Shown piece after piece: positions 53,633 to 61,296 of a stretch of 64,000 nucleotides of DNA; within the stretch, counting starts at the first letter, position 1, and each line of letters begins with the position of its first letter. The position numbers and the translations under genes were made by a program. Source of the DNA: an uncultured Alphaproteobacteria bacterium (GTDB lineage Bacteria > Pseudomonadota > Alphaproteobacteria > RF32 > CAG-239); contig CAJUCZ010000007.1 of NCBI GenBank assembly GCA_910585375.1, positions 9,846 through 73,845 of the forward strand. The letters are read 5' to 3'. The notes beneath the pieces are model-generated. The model did no database searches, was not told the DNA's origin, and saw only the letters and a program-made list of their open reading frames with translations.

Positions 53633-54424
53633 TTTGTCTGCGTTTTTGTTATATTCACTTTTTTCTTTAAGGAAAATAACTATACCCAACGGAATTGTCA
53701 GGGCATAGACCAGCGTTGCGACGCCCAGTGTAAACCAAGGCTGGGTAATGACGGAACTGGCGAACCAGACCACAACCAACATCAGCGGAATAAACATCCA
53801 AACCGGAACTTTCATATGTTTGGTCGAAACAGTCGGAATCCGGCTGACCATCAGCAACGTCACGATACAAAGCAATGTCGCGCAAAAAGCATGCGAGCGG
53901 ACGATATAGTTATATTCAGGAAAATCAAAAGAAATCAGTACGGGCATCAAAGCCAAGGCGGCTGCCGCCGGCGCCGGAACACCCACAAAAAAATGCAACC
54001 AATATTCCGGCTGAGGTTCATCTTCCAGCATGGTATTAAAACGTGCCAGACGCATGGCCATGCCGATTGACATCAACAGGCAGAAAAACCAGCCGAATTT
54101 CGGCAAGTCAAACAAAGACCATTGATACAAAAGGATTGCCGGTGCCACGCCAAAGCTCACAAAGTCAGAGAGAGAGTCCAACTCAGCACCGAACTTGGTC
54201 GAGCCTTTCAGCATACGGGCAACACGGCCGTCAAACCAGTCAAACAACGCGGCAATAAAAATACACATTACAGCCTTCATCCAGTCTGCCTGAATAGAAT
54301 AACGAATGGAGGTTACACCGGCACACAAGGCCAGCATGGTCACAATGTTCGGCGCAATTTTACGAAACGGGAGAGCACGCAATTTTTGCGGCGCCATTTT
54401 CAGCTTGTGATTTATTTTTTCCAT
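53630..54424 (-). CDS. pssA: CDP-diacylglycerol-serine O-phosphatidyltransferase
   Basis: 264 residues, inner-membrane enzyme making phosphatidylserine. The CDP-alcohol phosphotransferase motif is complete: D62, D65-G66, A69-R70, G79, D83 and D87 (FDWFDGRVAR ... FGAELDSLSD). Eight hydrophobic segments. Overlaps psd by one base (TAATG), giving a psd-pssA phosphatidylethanolamine operon. Confidence 0.96.
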   Translation of the reverse strand: MEKINHKLKMAPQKLRALPFRKIAPNIVTMLALCAGVTSIRYSIQADWMKAVMCIFIAALFDWFDGRVARMLKGSTKFGAELDSLSDFVSFGVAPAILLYQWSLFDLPKFGWFFCLLMSIGMAMRLARFNTMLEDEPQPEYWLHFFVGVPAPAAAALALMPVLISFDFPEYNYIVRSHAFCATLLCIVTLLMVSRIPTVSTKHMKVPVWMFIPLMLVVVWFASSVITQPWFTLGVATLVYALTIPLGIVIFLKEKSEYNKNADK

Positions 54425-55131
54425 TAACGGATTACTCCTTTCATCTCAGGAGCATCGCTCTTCAAATTCGCCAGAATTGTTTCTCCGGCAATCATGGTTT
54501 GGCCAAGGCAGACCTGCGGGGCAACACCTTCCGGCAGATAAACGTCCAGACGGGAACCGAAACGAATGAGACCAAATCTTTCACCGGCACGGTATTCCTG
54601 TCCTTCTTTGGCTTCGCACAAAATCCGGCGGGCAACCAATCCGGCGATTTGAACAAAAGCCAACTCTTTACCTGACGTTGTTTTCATCAACAAAACCTGA
54701 CGTTCATTGTCTTTGCTGGCTTTATCAAGAGTTGCATTCAAAAATTTTCCGGGGACATAAACGGATTTTGTGATTTTTCCGCCGGCAGGCGCGCGATTGA
54801 CATGAACATTGAACACGCTCATGAAAATGCTGATACGGGTAAAGGTTTTGTCCCCCATATCCAATTCTTTCGGCGCTTTAACCTTAGCAATCATCTGCAC
54901 GGTACCGTCCGCAGGAGAAACGACGACATCTGCAACATCCGGCGTAATACGTTCGGGATCACGGAAAAAATAATAGCACCAAACGGTAAGAACCAGTCCA
55001 AACCAGCCCAACGGCTGCCATAAAATTGCCAGCAATGCGGTGACGGCCGCAAAGATACCGACAAAACGCCATCCTTCATTATTGATATTTGGAAGGATAT
55101 AACGACGCCAAGAAATATCTATTGTCTTCAT
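54424..55131 (-). CDS. psd: phosphatidylserine decarboxylase
   Basis: 235 residues from ATG 55131 (AAGGA site; the 24-residue upstream extension is rejected). Converts phosphatidylserine to phosphatidylethanolamine. The self-cleavage site for the pyruvoyl group is RFGSRLD (near 189-195), the short-form (PSD-A) version. N-terminal membrane helix pair (about 25-60). FFRDPER and SPADG are family motifs. Confidence 0.94.
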   Translation of the reverse strand: MKTIDISWRRYILPNINNEGWRFVGIFAAVTALLAILWQPLGWFGLVLTVWCYYFFRDPERITPDVADVVVSPADGTVQMIAKVKAPKELDMGDKTFTRISIFMSVFNVHVNRAPAGGKITKSVYVPGKFLNATLDKASKDNERQVLLMKTTSGKELAFVQIAGLVARRILCEAKEGQEYRAGERFGLIRFGSRLDVYLPEGVAPQVCLGQTMIAGETILANLKSDAPEMKGVIR

Positions 55132-55342
55132 CAGTAAAAATTCCTTTATAAATCCGTCTTTTGCCGGGACGCTGTCTCCTGCCGCAACAGAACGGAAGAT
55201 CATTTGTTAACAGTTTAGTTAAAGCACATTTACCGGTATTTCACAAGTAAAAGATTGAAGTTAATCAGTAACTTTTTTAGCGTGTCAGTGATTTTTAGGC
55301 TTGCAATTATCTGAAATAGTCTGTATAAATTTTCATGTTTAA

Positions 55343-55429
55343 GCGCTTGTGGCGGAACAGGTAGACGCTGCAGACTTAAAATCTGTTGTCCGCAAGGACG
55401 TGCCGGTTCGATTCCGGCCTAGCGCACCA
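55343..55429 (+). tRNA. tRNA-Leu (anticodon TAA)
   Basis: 87 bases with encoded CCA. Acceptor GCGCTTG with CTAGCGC (one T-T mismatch), anticodon loop CTTAAAA giving anticodon TAA, a long variable arm (GTCCGCAAGGACG) as in leucine tRNAs, and T-arm GGTTCGATTCC. A hairpin AGAGCC/GGCTCT with T tail follows at about 55464-55500. Confidence 0.95.
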
Positions 55430-55562
55430 GATATTTTGCTTGAAAATCAAGCATTTAATTTTAGAGCCGAAGCATTTACGCTATGGCTCTTTAATTTTTT
55501 AAATCCTTAAAAAACAAGCATTTACACTTTTGCCTCGGTACAAACGGTTACGGGAGAGCAAA

Positions 55563-55802
55563 ATGTTTGAAAAGTGTATGGCAAACTGTATGGCAGAAAA
55601 AATTCACTTGCAGTTGCGCAATAAAACTTTCTATTATAGAGTGGAATTGCCAAGAGTTAACAACAAGCGGAGATACAAAATTATCTCGCTGCATACTCAA
55701 AATTACTTTGAAGCCAAGGAAAGAATAAAGCAAATGGTCGAGTTGGAAGAAAATTTTGCAAAATTTAAGTTTTTTAACGAAGTAATCTTCCAAGCCTGTT
55801 AA
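55563..55802 (+). pseudogene. truncated phage-type integrase, N-terminal remnant
   Basis: 79 residues from ATG 55563 (GGGAGAG site). The sequence (MAEKIHLQLRNKTFYYRVELP ... TQNYFEAKERIKQM) is the usual opening of alphaproteobacterial tyrosine recombinases: a beta-hairpin arm-binding domain followed by the first helix. It then stops; no core-binding or catalytic domain follows. It lies 134 bases downstream of the 3' end of tRNA-Leu, the classic integration site. Confidence 0.7.
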
Positions 55803-55830
55803 AAAAGCTCCCGTTGAGGGAGCCTAGTGT
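55801..55830 (-). terminator. terminator of the 55887 gene
   Basis: In minus sense GCTCCC-TCAAC-GGGAGC followed by T6. Confidence 0.8.
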
Positions 55831-55886
55831 TTCTGTATTTGGTATTTTACTGATTTCAAATAACTGTACGGATCAAGCCTTACAAG

Positions 55887-56129
55887 TTATCTGGCGTACA
55901 TACGCAATAAAGTTTGCATGGTTTCCGGACTTAAAAAACTACGAAAAGTCGGAAAGCTCATGCTTTGTGTTTTTAATGTCTTCAGAGAAGAAGCAGGCAC
56001 CACATCTTCCGCACCTCTTTCAATGGCGGAATTCTTTTCCAAAAAGTTTTCAGGAGTCAGGCTCTGATTGGCTGATTGGTTCAGAACCATATTGTTTTCA
56101 GAAAAGACCGATGCAATTTCAAAACTCAT
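55887..56129 (-). CDS. hypothetical protein, 80 aa, under a structured leader
   Basis: ATG 56129 with AAAGGA six to nine bases upstream; the frame extends further but has no better start. Polar, Ser/Glu-rich (MSFEIASVFSENN), ends SFLSPETMQTLLRMYAR. Not recognised; no membrane segment. It stands next to the integrase remnant and has a leader with a three-way junction and an attenuator-like hairpin. Confidence 0.6.
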   Translation of the reverse strand: MSFEIASVFSENNMVLNQSANQSLTPENFLEKNSAIERGAEDVVPASSLKTLKTQSMSFPTFRSFLSPETMQTLLRMYAR

Positions 56130-56153
56130 TTTTTTTCCTTTAAAATTAAGCAT

Positions 56154-56265
56154 AAAAAAGTTTAGCAGTTTTATCTGCTTATTCTCTGACAGTCATCAAC
56201 ACGTAGTTCTCTGCCCGACAGGCGCCATTCTGGCATTACCCTGTTTTGTCAGGGCTGGGCAGCTT
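56154..56265 (-). promoter_or_regulatory. riboswitch-like leader with attenuator hairpin
   Basis: In minus sense: outer stem CTGCCC/GGGCAG (56262-56257 with 56216-56211) encloses CCCTG-ACAAAA-CAGGG (56254-56239) and TGCCA-GAA-TGGC (56235-56224), i.e. a three-way junction. About 35 bases on comes AGCAG/CTGCT (56179-56164) followed by T6 (56159-56154), an intrinsic-terminator shape just before the ribosome site. A TTGCAT-N18-TAAAAT promoter lies near 56350-56320. I do not recognise the aptamer; an independent small RNA is the alternative. The rest of 56266-56487 is A/T-rich spacer. Confidence 0.5.
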
Positions 56266-56487
56266 TAATGCGGTTTGCATAAACTAAAAAGAATTGGTTA
56301 AAAATGTTTTAACATTTTAAGAAAAAAACACATCAAAATGCAAAGGCTTTGATATTGTATCAAATTATTTATCAGAATAAACTAATATGTCGTACTATTA
56401 TACCGCAAACCCGCAGAAATCTGCCGTTTGGGAATATATTTCCCAGACAATTTCCGAATCTTTATTCTGACTTTTTGACGATTCTTT

Positions 56488-57357
56488 TCACATCTCCTTC
56501 ATATGCTGCTTAAGATAATCAATTACCATTCGCACACGAGGAATATCTTTTGTTTTGGCATCCGCAAACAAATAAAACGGCTCAGTAATATTATATTCGA
56601 AATTATCTAAACAAACGAGGCCTTTATTTTCATAATGCTTAGGAAGCAGTCCGATACCTGCACCACAAGCAACAGCTTTTGCCAAAATAGAAGATGAGTT
56701 TGATGTAAATCTTATATTGGCTGCATTTTTCATAATTTCATTCCACGGTTTTATATTACGATCCGTAGTTTTATTCAACAGGCGGAAGCTGTTTTTCATA
56801 TCTTCAATATTTCTCGGATAACCATATGTGGCCAAATATTCAGGCGAGGCAAAAAGCTTAAAACGGATCGGAACCTGATACAGCAGGACTTTATTACGGT
56901 CAGGCAATTCGCTAAAACACATTCCGATATCATAATTATGGTTTGCAAAATCATTACGGTTATCTATGACAATACTGTTTATATTTATTTTAGGAAAATC
57001 ATCCATAAAAGTATCAATTTTCCAGAGTTCAATATTGGGGAGAACATTGTTTGTCATACAGACATTGACTTCTCCCTGTAAATCTCCATGCTTTGGAATA
57101 TCATGAAATGTACTGTCTATAATGTCCGTAATATTATTAGTACTGGAAACAATTCTTTGGGCGAACGGCGTTAAGCTACAGCCTTTACTGTTAATAATCA
57201 GCAAGCGAATTCCCAATTCCCCTTCAAGTTCTTCCACATATTTATTAAGCGTATCAACAGAAAGGCCCATTGATTCTGCCGCTTTACGTTTTCCGCCGTG
57301 TTTATGAATTGCCGCAATCATATAGAAAGCGTCAATTTTATTCATGATTCTTTTCAT
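56488..57357 (-). CDS. LysR-family transcriptional regulator
   Basis: 289 residues. N-terminal winged HTH (about 8-65: GGKRKAAESMGLSVDTLNKY) and a LysR substrate-binding domain. Atypical in that the recognition-helix region reads SVDTLNKYVEELE. An ATG at 57345 (MNKIDAFYMI) is an equally good start; neither has a clear ribosome site. It is divergent from the flavin reductase gene, which it may regulate. Confidence 0.85.
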   Translation of the reverse strand: MKRIMNKIDAFYMIAAIHKHGGKRKAAESMGLSVDTLNKYVEELEGELGIRLLIINSKGCSLTPFAQRIVSSTNNITDIIDSTFHDIPKHGDLQGEVNVCMTNNVLPNIELWKIDTFMDDFPKININSIVIDNRNDFANHNYDIGMCFSELPDRNKVLLYQVPIRFKLFASPEYLATYGYPRNIEDMKNSFRLLNKTTDRNIKPWNEIMKNAANIRFTSNSSSILAKAVACGAGIGLLPKHYENKGLVCLDNFEYNITEPFYLFADAKTKDIPRVRMVIDYLKQHMKEM

Positions 57358-57566
57358 GTAAGATTCTTTCTAAATATTCGAAAATACAATGTTTTTCTGA
57401 TACAGATAATACTGCCCCGCAACATTGTCTAACTATAAGTTGAAATTTATAATATCTTTTTTAATTTGACAAGCTTTTTTGAAAAAATTTTTCATTTTTT
57501 TATTTGCCCTATGAAAAAAATTGGGTTAATGCTAGGAATTATCAACTTTTGCCAAAGGATTATCCG

Positions 57567-58343
57567 ATGACCAAAATCACATGGAAAGCCGGTACCATTT
57601 TAGCTCCGGTACCTCCGGCTCTGATTTCTTCAGGAACAATGGAAAAACCTAATATTATGACAGCGGCATGGACCGGTATTATTTCTTCCGAACCGCCAAT
57701 GACCTATGTTTCCATCCGCCCTTCCCGTTACTCGCATAAGATTATCAGCGAAAGCAAAGAATTCGTTATCAACTTGCCGACACTCGCCTTGGCTGCGGCA
57801 ACAGATTATTGCGGCGTGAAATCAGGCCGTGACGTTAACAAGTTCAAAGAAATGAAACTGACAGCACAGCCGTGTTCCAAAGTTAAGGCACCGCAGGTTG
57901 CCGAAGCTCCGGTTTCGCTGGAATGCAAGGTTACAGATATTAGACACTATGGCACGCATGATATGTTTATTGCCGAAATTGCCGCTGTTAACGTGGATGA
58001 CCAGTATATTGATACCGAAGGCCGACTTGCCCTTGAAAAAGCCGGCATTCTGGCCTATGCGCACGGGCATTATTACACTCTGGGACGCCAACTCGGAAAG
58101 TTTGGATTTTCGGTAGAGAAAAACCGCCTCAAAATGATGCAGAAGATGGCCGAAATTAAAGTTGAGGTTAAAGAGGGCAAAAAAGGCGGCTTGAAAAAAG
58201 ATACAAAACTCATTCAAAAAGCCGCATGCAAATTTGACGGGAAATCTAAGTTTCAAAAGGCTCAGACAGGAAGCGCCGAATCACGTCCCAAAAAGAAATA
58301 CGGAAACAACAAGGCCTTCAAAAAAGCAAAAGGAAAAATATAA
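57567..58343 (+). CDS. flavin reductase-like (NADH:FMN oxidoreductase) protein
   Basis: 258 residues from ATG 57567 (AAAGGA site). Split-barrel flavin-binding domain: NIMTAAWTGIISSEPP, VSIRPSRYSHKII, EFVINLPT. The C-terminal ~60 residues are a Lys-rich, probably disordered extension (KSKFQKAQTGS, KKKYGNNKAFKKAKGKI), not part of the usual domain. It reduces free flavin or acts as a flavoprotein; partner unknown. LysR gene divergent upstream. Confidence 0.88.
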   Translation: MTKITWKAGTILAPVPPALISSGTMEKPNIMTAAWTGIISSEPPMTYVSIRPSRYSHKIISESKEFVINLPTLALAAATDYCGVKSGRDVNKFKEMKLTAQPCSKVKAPQVAEAPVSLECKVTDIRHYGTHDMFIAEIAAVNVDDQYIDTEGRLALEKAGILAYAHGHYYTLGRQLGKFGFSVEKNRLKMMQKMAEIKVEVKEGKKGGLKKDTKLIQKAACKFDGKSKFQKAQTGSAESRPKKKYGNNKAFKKAKGKI

Positions 58344-58344
58344 T

Positions 58345-58383
58345 ATCAAAAAAGCTTCGTCTGAACAGACGAAGCTTTTTTAT
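58345..58383. terminator. bidirectional terminator
   Basis: AAAAAAGCTTCGTCTG pairs with CAGACGAAGCTTTTTT. Confidence 0.9.
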
Positions 58384-58389
58384 TCTGGT

Positions 58390-58872
58390 TTAAGCAAGAT
58401 TCCGCAATTTTTCACGGATATTCATTAATATTTCGCCAATATTATTTTCTCCGATGTAATCATCTTCAATTTTACATACGCCCCAATAAATATCACCGGA
58501 GTTATTCAATTTGACTATTTCCCGATCTCCGGTAGCCAACAATTTCTGCTTCAGATCATCATTGCCATAAAATTTTTGCCAGAGCAGATCGAACATAACC
58601 TTGTATTTTGCATCGTTCCAACACGGCGTTGTCGGATGCGTTACAAAGCCTTTGGCTTCTGACGGGCTCATTCTGGAAATTTTCTTTCTTGCCAGCGGAT
58701 CCGTCACTTTGGCCGCCTGATAAGCTGTTTCAACATTGTTAAAAATAACACCGTCCAGCTGAATAATAATTTTCTCCGGAAAGGCATTACTTAAAAAGTT
58801 AAACTCTTTCTCGTTGAAGTTTACAATTGCTTCTTTCTCACTTGTTTTAAACTGAAAATTTTGTGTTTTCAT
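58390..58872 (-). CDS. NADAR-family (YbiA-like) N-glycosidase
   Basis: 160 residues, the usual size. NADAR signatures: FNFLSNAF near 24-31, VETAYQAAK, and YWGVC near the end. Members cleave N-glycosidic bonds in riboflavin pathway intermediates or act on ADP-ribosylated substrates; some are in phage-defence operons. Promoter TTGACT..., A/T-rich leader. The neighbour on the same strand upstream is the CoaD-HD fusion. Confidence 0.85.
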   Translation of the reverse strand: MKTQNFQFKTSEKEAIVNFNEKEFNFLSNAFPEKIIIQLDGVIFNNVETAYQAAKVTDPLARKKISRMSPSEAKGFVTHPTTPCWNDAKYKVMFDLLWQKFYGNDDLKQKLLATGDREIVKLNNSGDIYWGVCKIEDDYIGENNIGEILMNIREKLRNLA

Positions 58873-58983
58873 CCTATTATAAATTTAAAATTATAAAAAT
58901 AAAAATTGGTTTGTTCCCGTTATAGACACCATAGCGGCAAAAAAGTCAAGAAGAATCGGCAGTTTTATTCAACCTAAAAAAAT

Positions 58984-59014
58984 GCACCCTTCTGTTTTTT
59001 CAGAAGGGCGGCAT
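58984..59014 (-). terminator. terminator of the CoaD-HD gene
   Basis: In minus sense CCCTTCTG-AAAAAA-CAGAAGGG followed by TGCATTTTTTT. Confidence 0.85.
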
Positions 59015-59015
59015 C

Positions 59016-60218
59016 TTACTTGCACAGGTTTTGCCAGTACTGCAATTCTTTTTGCATATTTGCACGGGCATCTTCTTCAAGCAACAGACATTTGAAAAAC
59101 ATTGATCGGAAAATATCCGTTTCCAATTGTTTTTGCAAAAATTTTATACGACCGGCGGCATAAGAATCTGTTTTTACACCGGCATATTCGCGGCGAATTC
59201 CAAGACTATAGCGACCGTAATTAGCATCATCTGACAGAATCATTAAATCTATATCATTTATTAATTCTTGCGCCTCTGTTGTCCTGACAACATCCGGACT
59301 GTGAACGGTTGCGCGAATCAGCTCGGGAATCGTTTTCCTGTCGAGATAAAGCAGATTTGCAATTTTGGCGACAGATTGTTCTTCGGCATTCTTACAACCG
59401 ACAACAAAATCATGATAAAACCAGCCAAACAAAAACTCTGCCGGTTTTATATCCGGCAAATTTTCCCAAAGACGGCAATAAATGTTAAAATAGTTTATCC
59501 CGTAAGCCAGATGGCTCAGATTATGATAAGCTCTTGTTTCATAAGCCCGGCACAGCTCATACCAAGCAGTTTCCGGCTGACCGTTAAAATATCCGGGGAC
59601 AGCTCCGCAATATGCATTTACGAAAATCTGACGCAGATATTTTTTCATCAGCGCATTATGCACGCTTGGCGCAACATATGCCATAGCGGCAATATACTCG
59701 CCGACGGCACAAAGGTTTTTGACCGTCGATGATGATACAACTGCCAAATTTTCATCCGATACCGGAATTACCTCTGTTTTTAAGCAACGATGGCGAATAT
59801 CCAGAAGCCGGCCGTTAATTACAGACAAGTATTTTTCCTGCACTTCGTCTGTCTGGTTGCGTTGACCGCGAATCAGACAACCTGCGTTATTTTGCAATGC
59901 GGCATCGACCGTTAATCCTTGATATATAACAACTTCTACGCATTCGGAATCATGTTGCAGACGCTCAAGCGCCTTTTTTTCCGAAGCTGAAAATTGATAA
60001 TTGCAAAGCTGTTGGTTTTGCAGCAAATCCCAAAAATCAAGCAAACTGCACTGTATCAGTTTCTTCCGGTCTTCCGCGCCGAACAACGGTTGTTTTGATG
60101 GGTTATTGCCGATACCGATAATAACTTTATCATAAGAGCAAAGTGCCTCACACACAATCCGGAAGTGACCGATTGTAAAGGGATCAAAAGATCCGGCATA
60201 AAATGCGATTCCGTTCAT
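59016..60218 (-). CDS. CoaD-like nucleotidyltransferase fused to an HD-type domain
   Basis: 400 residues. N-terminal domain (1 to about 185): adenylyltransferase fold with GSFDPFTIGH (9-18), NNPSKQPLF, LIRGQRN and VSSSTVKNL, as in phosphopantetheine or NMN adenylyltransferases, but with extra insertions. C-terminal domain (about 195-400): YHNLSHL, FYHDFV, and ATVHSPD ... NDIDLMIL, which fits the predicted HD phosphohydrolase family (COG4339-like). Putative bifunctional cofactor enzyme; direction of catalysis unknown. A TTGACA promoter and a leader without Shine-Dalgarno sequence precede it. Confidence 0.8.
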   Translation of the reverse strand: MNGIAFYAGSFDPFTIGHFRIVCEALCSYDKVIIGIGNNPSKQPLFGAEDRKKLIQCSLLDFWDLLQNQQLCNYQFSASEKKALERLQHDSECVEVVIYQGLTVDAALQNNAGCLIRGQRNQTDEVQEKYLSVINGRLLDIRHRCLKTEVIPVSDENLAVVSSSTVKNLCAVGEYIAAMAYVAPSVHNALMKKYLRQIFVNAYCGAVPGYFNGQPETAWYELCRAYETRAYHNLSHLAYGINYFNIYCRLWENLPDIKPAEFLFGWFYHDFVVGCKNAEEQSVAKIANLLYLDRKTIPELIRATVHSPDVVRTTEAQELINDIDLMILSDDANYGRYSLGIRREYAGVKTDSYAAGRIKFLQKQLETDIFRSMFFKCLLLEEDARANMQKELQYWQNLCK

Positions 60219-60289
60219 AACTTCAATAATTTAAAATTAATAATTCTTTTTAGAGGTGTTATTTTATGCCATTATCCGGAGATGTCAAG

Positions 60290-60991
60290 TTATTTGCGCA
60301 GGTCAAAATCCTCGAAGCTCTGCTGTAAGTATGCCGTTAATTCCGGATTATTAAAGAATTGTTCGCATTGCCAATCCTGTGTTAAAGGGTCTGACGGTAC
60401 CGGACGGTATTTTTGCAAATGATAGCTCTTAACACCGCGTTTTTTCAATTCGCCGGCAATAGCATAAATATCCTCAACGCTCAAAATCCGCGGATCGCAG
60501 GTTGTGCGGCACTCAAAATTAATTCCGCTTTCCAACAGCAATTGCAGGCTTTCCTGCGCTTTATTCAGATGGTTTGCCCCACCGACCGCTTTTTGATAAT
60601 TTTCTTCCACAAAAGGCGCTTTAATATCAAAACCGACCCAATCCAGCAGAGGCAGAATTTTTTTCAGATGTTCCGGGCGATAGCCGCCGGTATGCAATCC
60701 GATTTTATATCCCAGCGCTTTGACTTCTTTAATTTTTTCTTCCAGCGAATCCTGCACCAGAGGTTCTCCGCCGCTGAATACCACGGCGTCAAGCGCTTTG
60801 GTTCTTTTTTGCAGGAATTCAAAAATCACATTCCAGTCATGGTTTCCGTTTTGCCCGATTTTTTGCAGTTCGGTATTATAACAAAACGGGCAACGCCACG
60901 GACAACCCTGCAAAAAAATGACTGCTGCGACCTGCCCCGGATAGTCGACAAGGCTAAAACGCTCTATTCCGCCGATATTGATTTTCTGCAT
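60290..60991 (-). CDS. nrdG: anaerobic RNR-activating radical-SAM protein
   Basis: 233 residues. Radical SAM cluster motif CPWRCPFC (Cys30, Cys34, Cys37) and FSGGEP. Generates the glycyl radical on NrdD. Longer than the compact E. coli NrdG, as in the clade with GGIERFSLVDYPG start. Third in the nrdD-glycyl-domain-nrdG order; a terminator-like hairpin stands before it. AAGGA ribosome site. Confidence 0.93.
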   Translation of the reverse strand: MQKINIGGIERFSLVDYPGQVAAVIFLQGCPWRCPFCYNTELQKIGQNGNHDWNVIFEFLQKRTKALDAVVFSGGEPLVQDSLEEKIKEVKALGYKIGLHTGGYRPEHLKKILPLLDWVGFDIKAPFVEENYQKAVGGANHLNKAQESLQLLLESGINFECRTTCDPRILSVEDIYAIAGELKKRGVKSYHLQKYRPVPSDPLTQDWQCEQFFNNPELTAYLQQSFEDFDLRK

Positions 60992-61003
60992 ATCCTTTTC
61001 CTT

Positions 61004-61044
61004 AAAAAAATCTCCGGTATGACGACAAATTATCCTACCGGAGA
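61004..61044 (-). terminator. intergenic terminator/attenuator before nrdG
   Basis: In minus sense TCTCCGGTA (61044-61036) pairs with TACCGGAGA (61019-61011), then T7 (61010-61004). It would lower nrdG expression relative to nrdD. Confidence 0.75.
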
Positions 61045-61066
61045 TTTATTACCTTAACCGAATTTA

Positions 61067-61264
61067 TTATTCGGCTGCAACATCCATAGCCTCAATGTTT
61101 ACGGCTTTGCTTTCGCAGAAGCATACACGAGAGTAAAACTCAGATTTTTTACCCTTGTTGAACTCAGAAACCGGACGGTGATAGCCCATTACTCTGGTCC
61201 AGATTTCGCAGGGCTGTCTTTCTTCATCATTTAATTTTACATCTTCAAAATTAATAGTGTTCAT
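61067..61264 (-). CDS. separately encoded NrdD glycyl-radical domain
   Basis: 65 residues from ATG 61264 (GGAGAAAG site). It contains the glycyl-radical signature of class III reductases, RVMGYHRPVSEFNKGKKSEF, which is normally the C-terminal end of NrdD. The large NrdD upstream lacks it and ends in a clean stop, 33 bases before this start in a different context with its own ribosome site, so this is a split enzyme and not a simple frameshift. The glycine of RVMGY would carry the radical. Confidence 0.85.
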   Translation of the reverse strand: MNTINFEDVKLNDEERQPCEIWTRVMGYHRPVSEFNKGKKSEFYSRVCFCESKAVNIEAMDVAAE

Positions 61265-61296
61265 TTCTTTCTCCATTGGTTAATTGAATTTTACTC

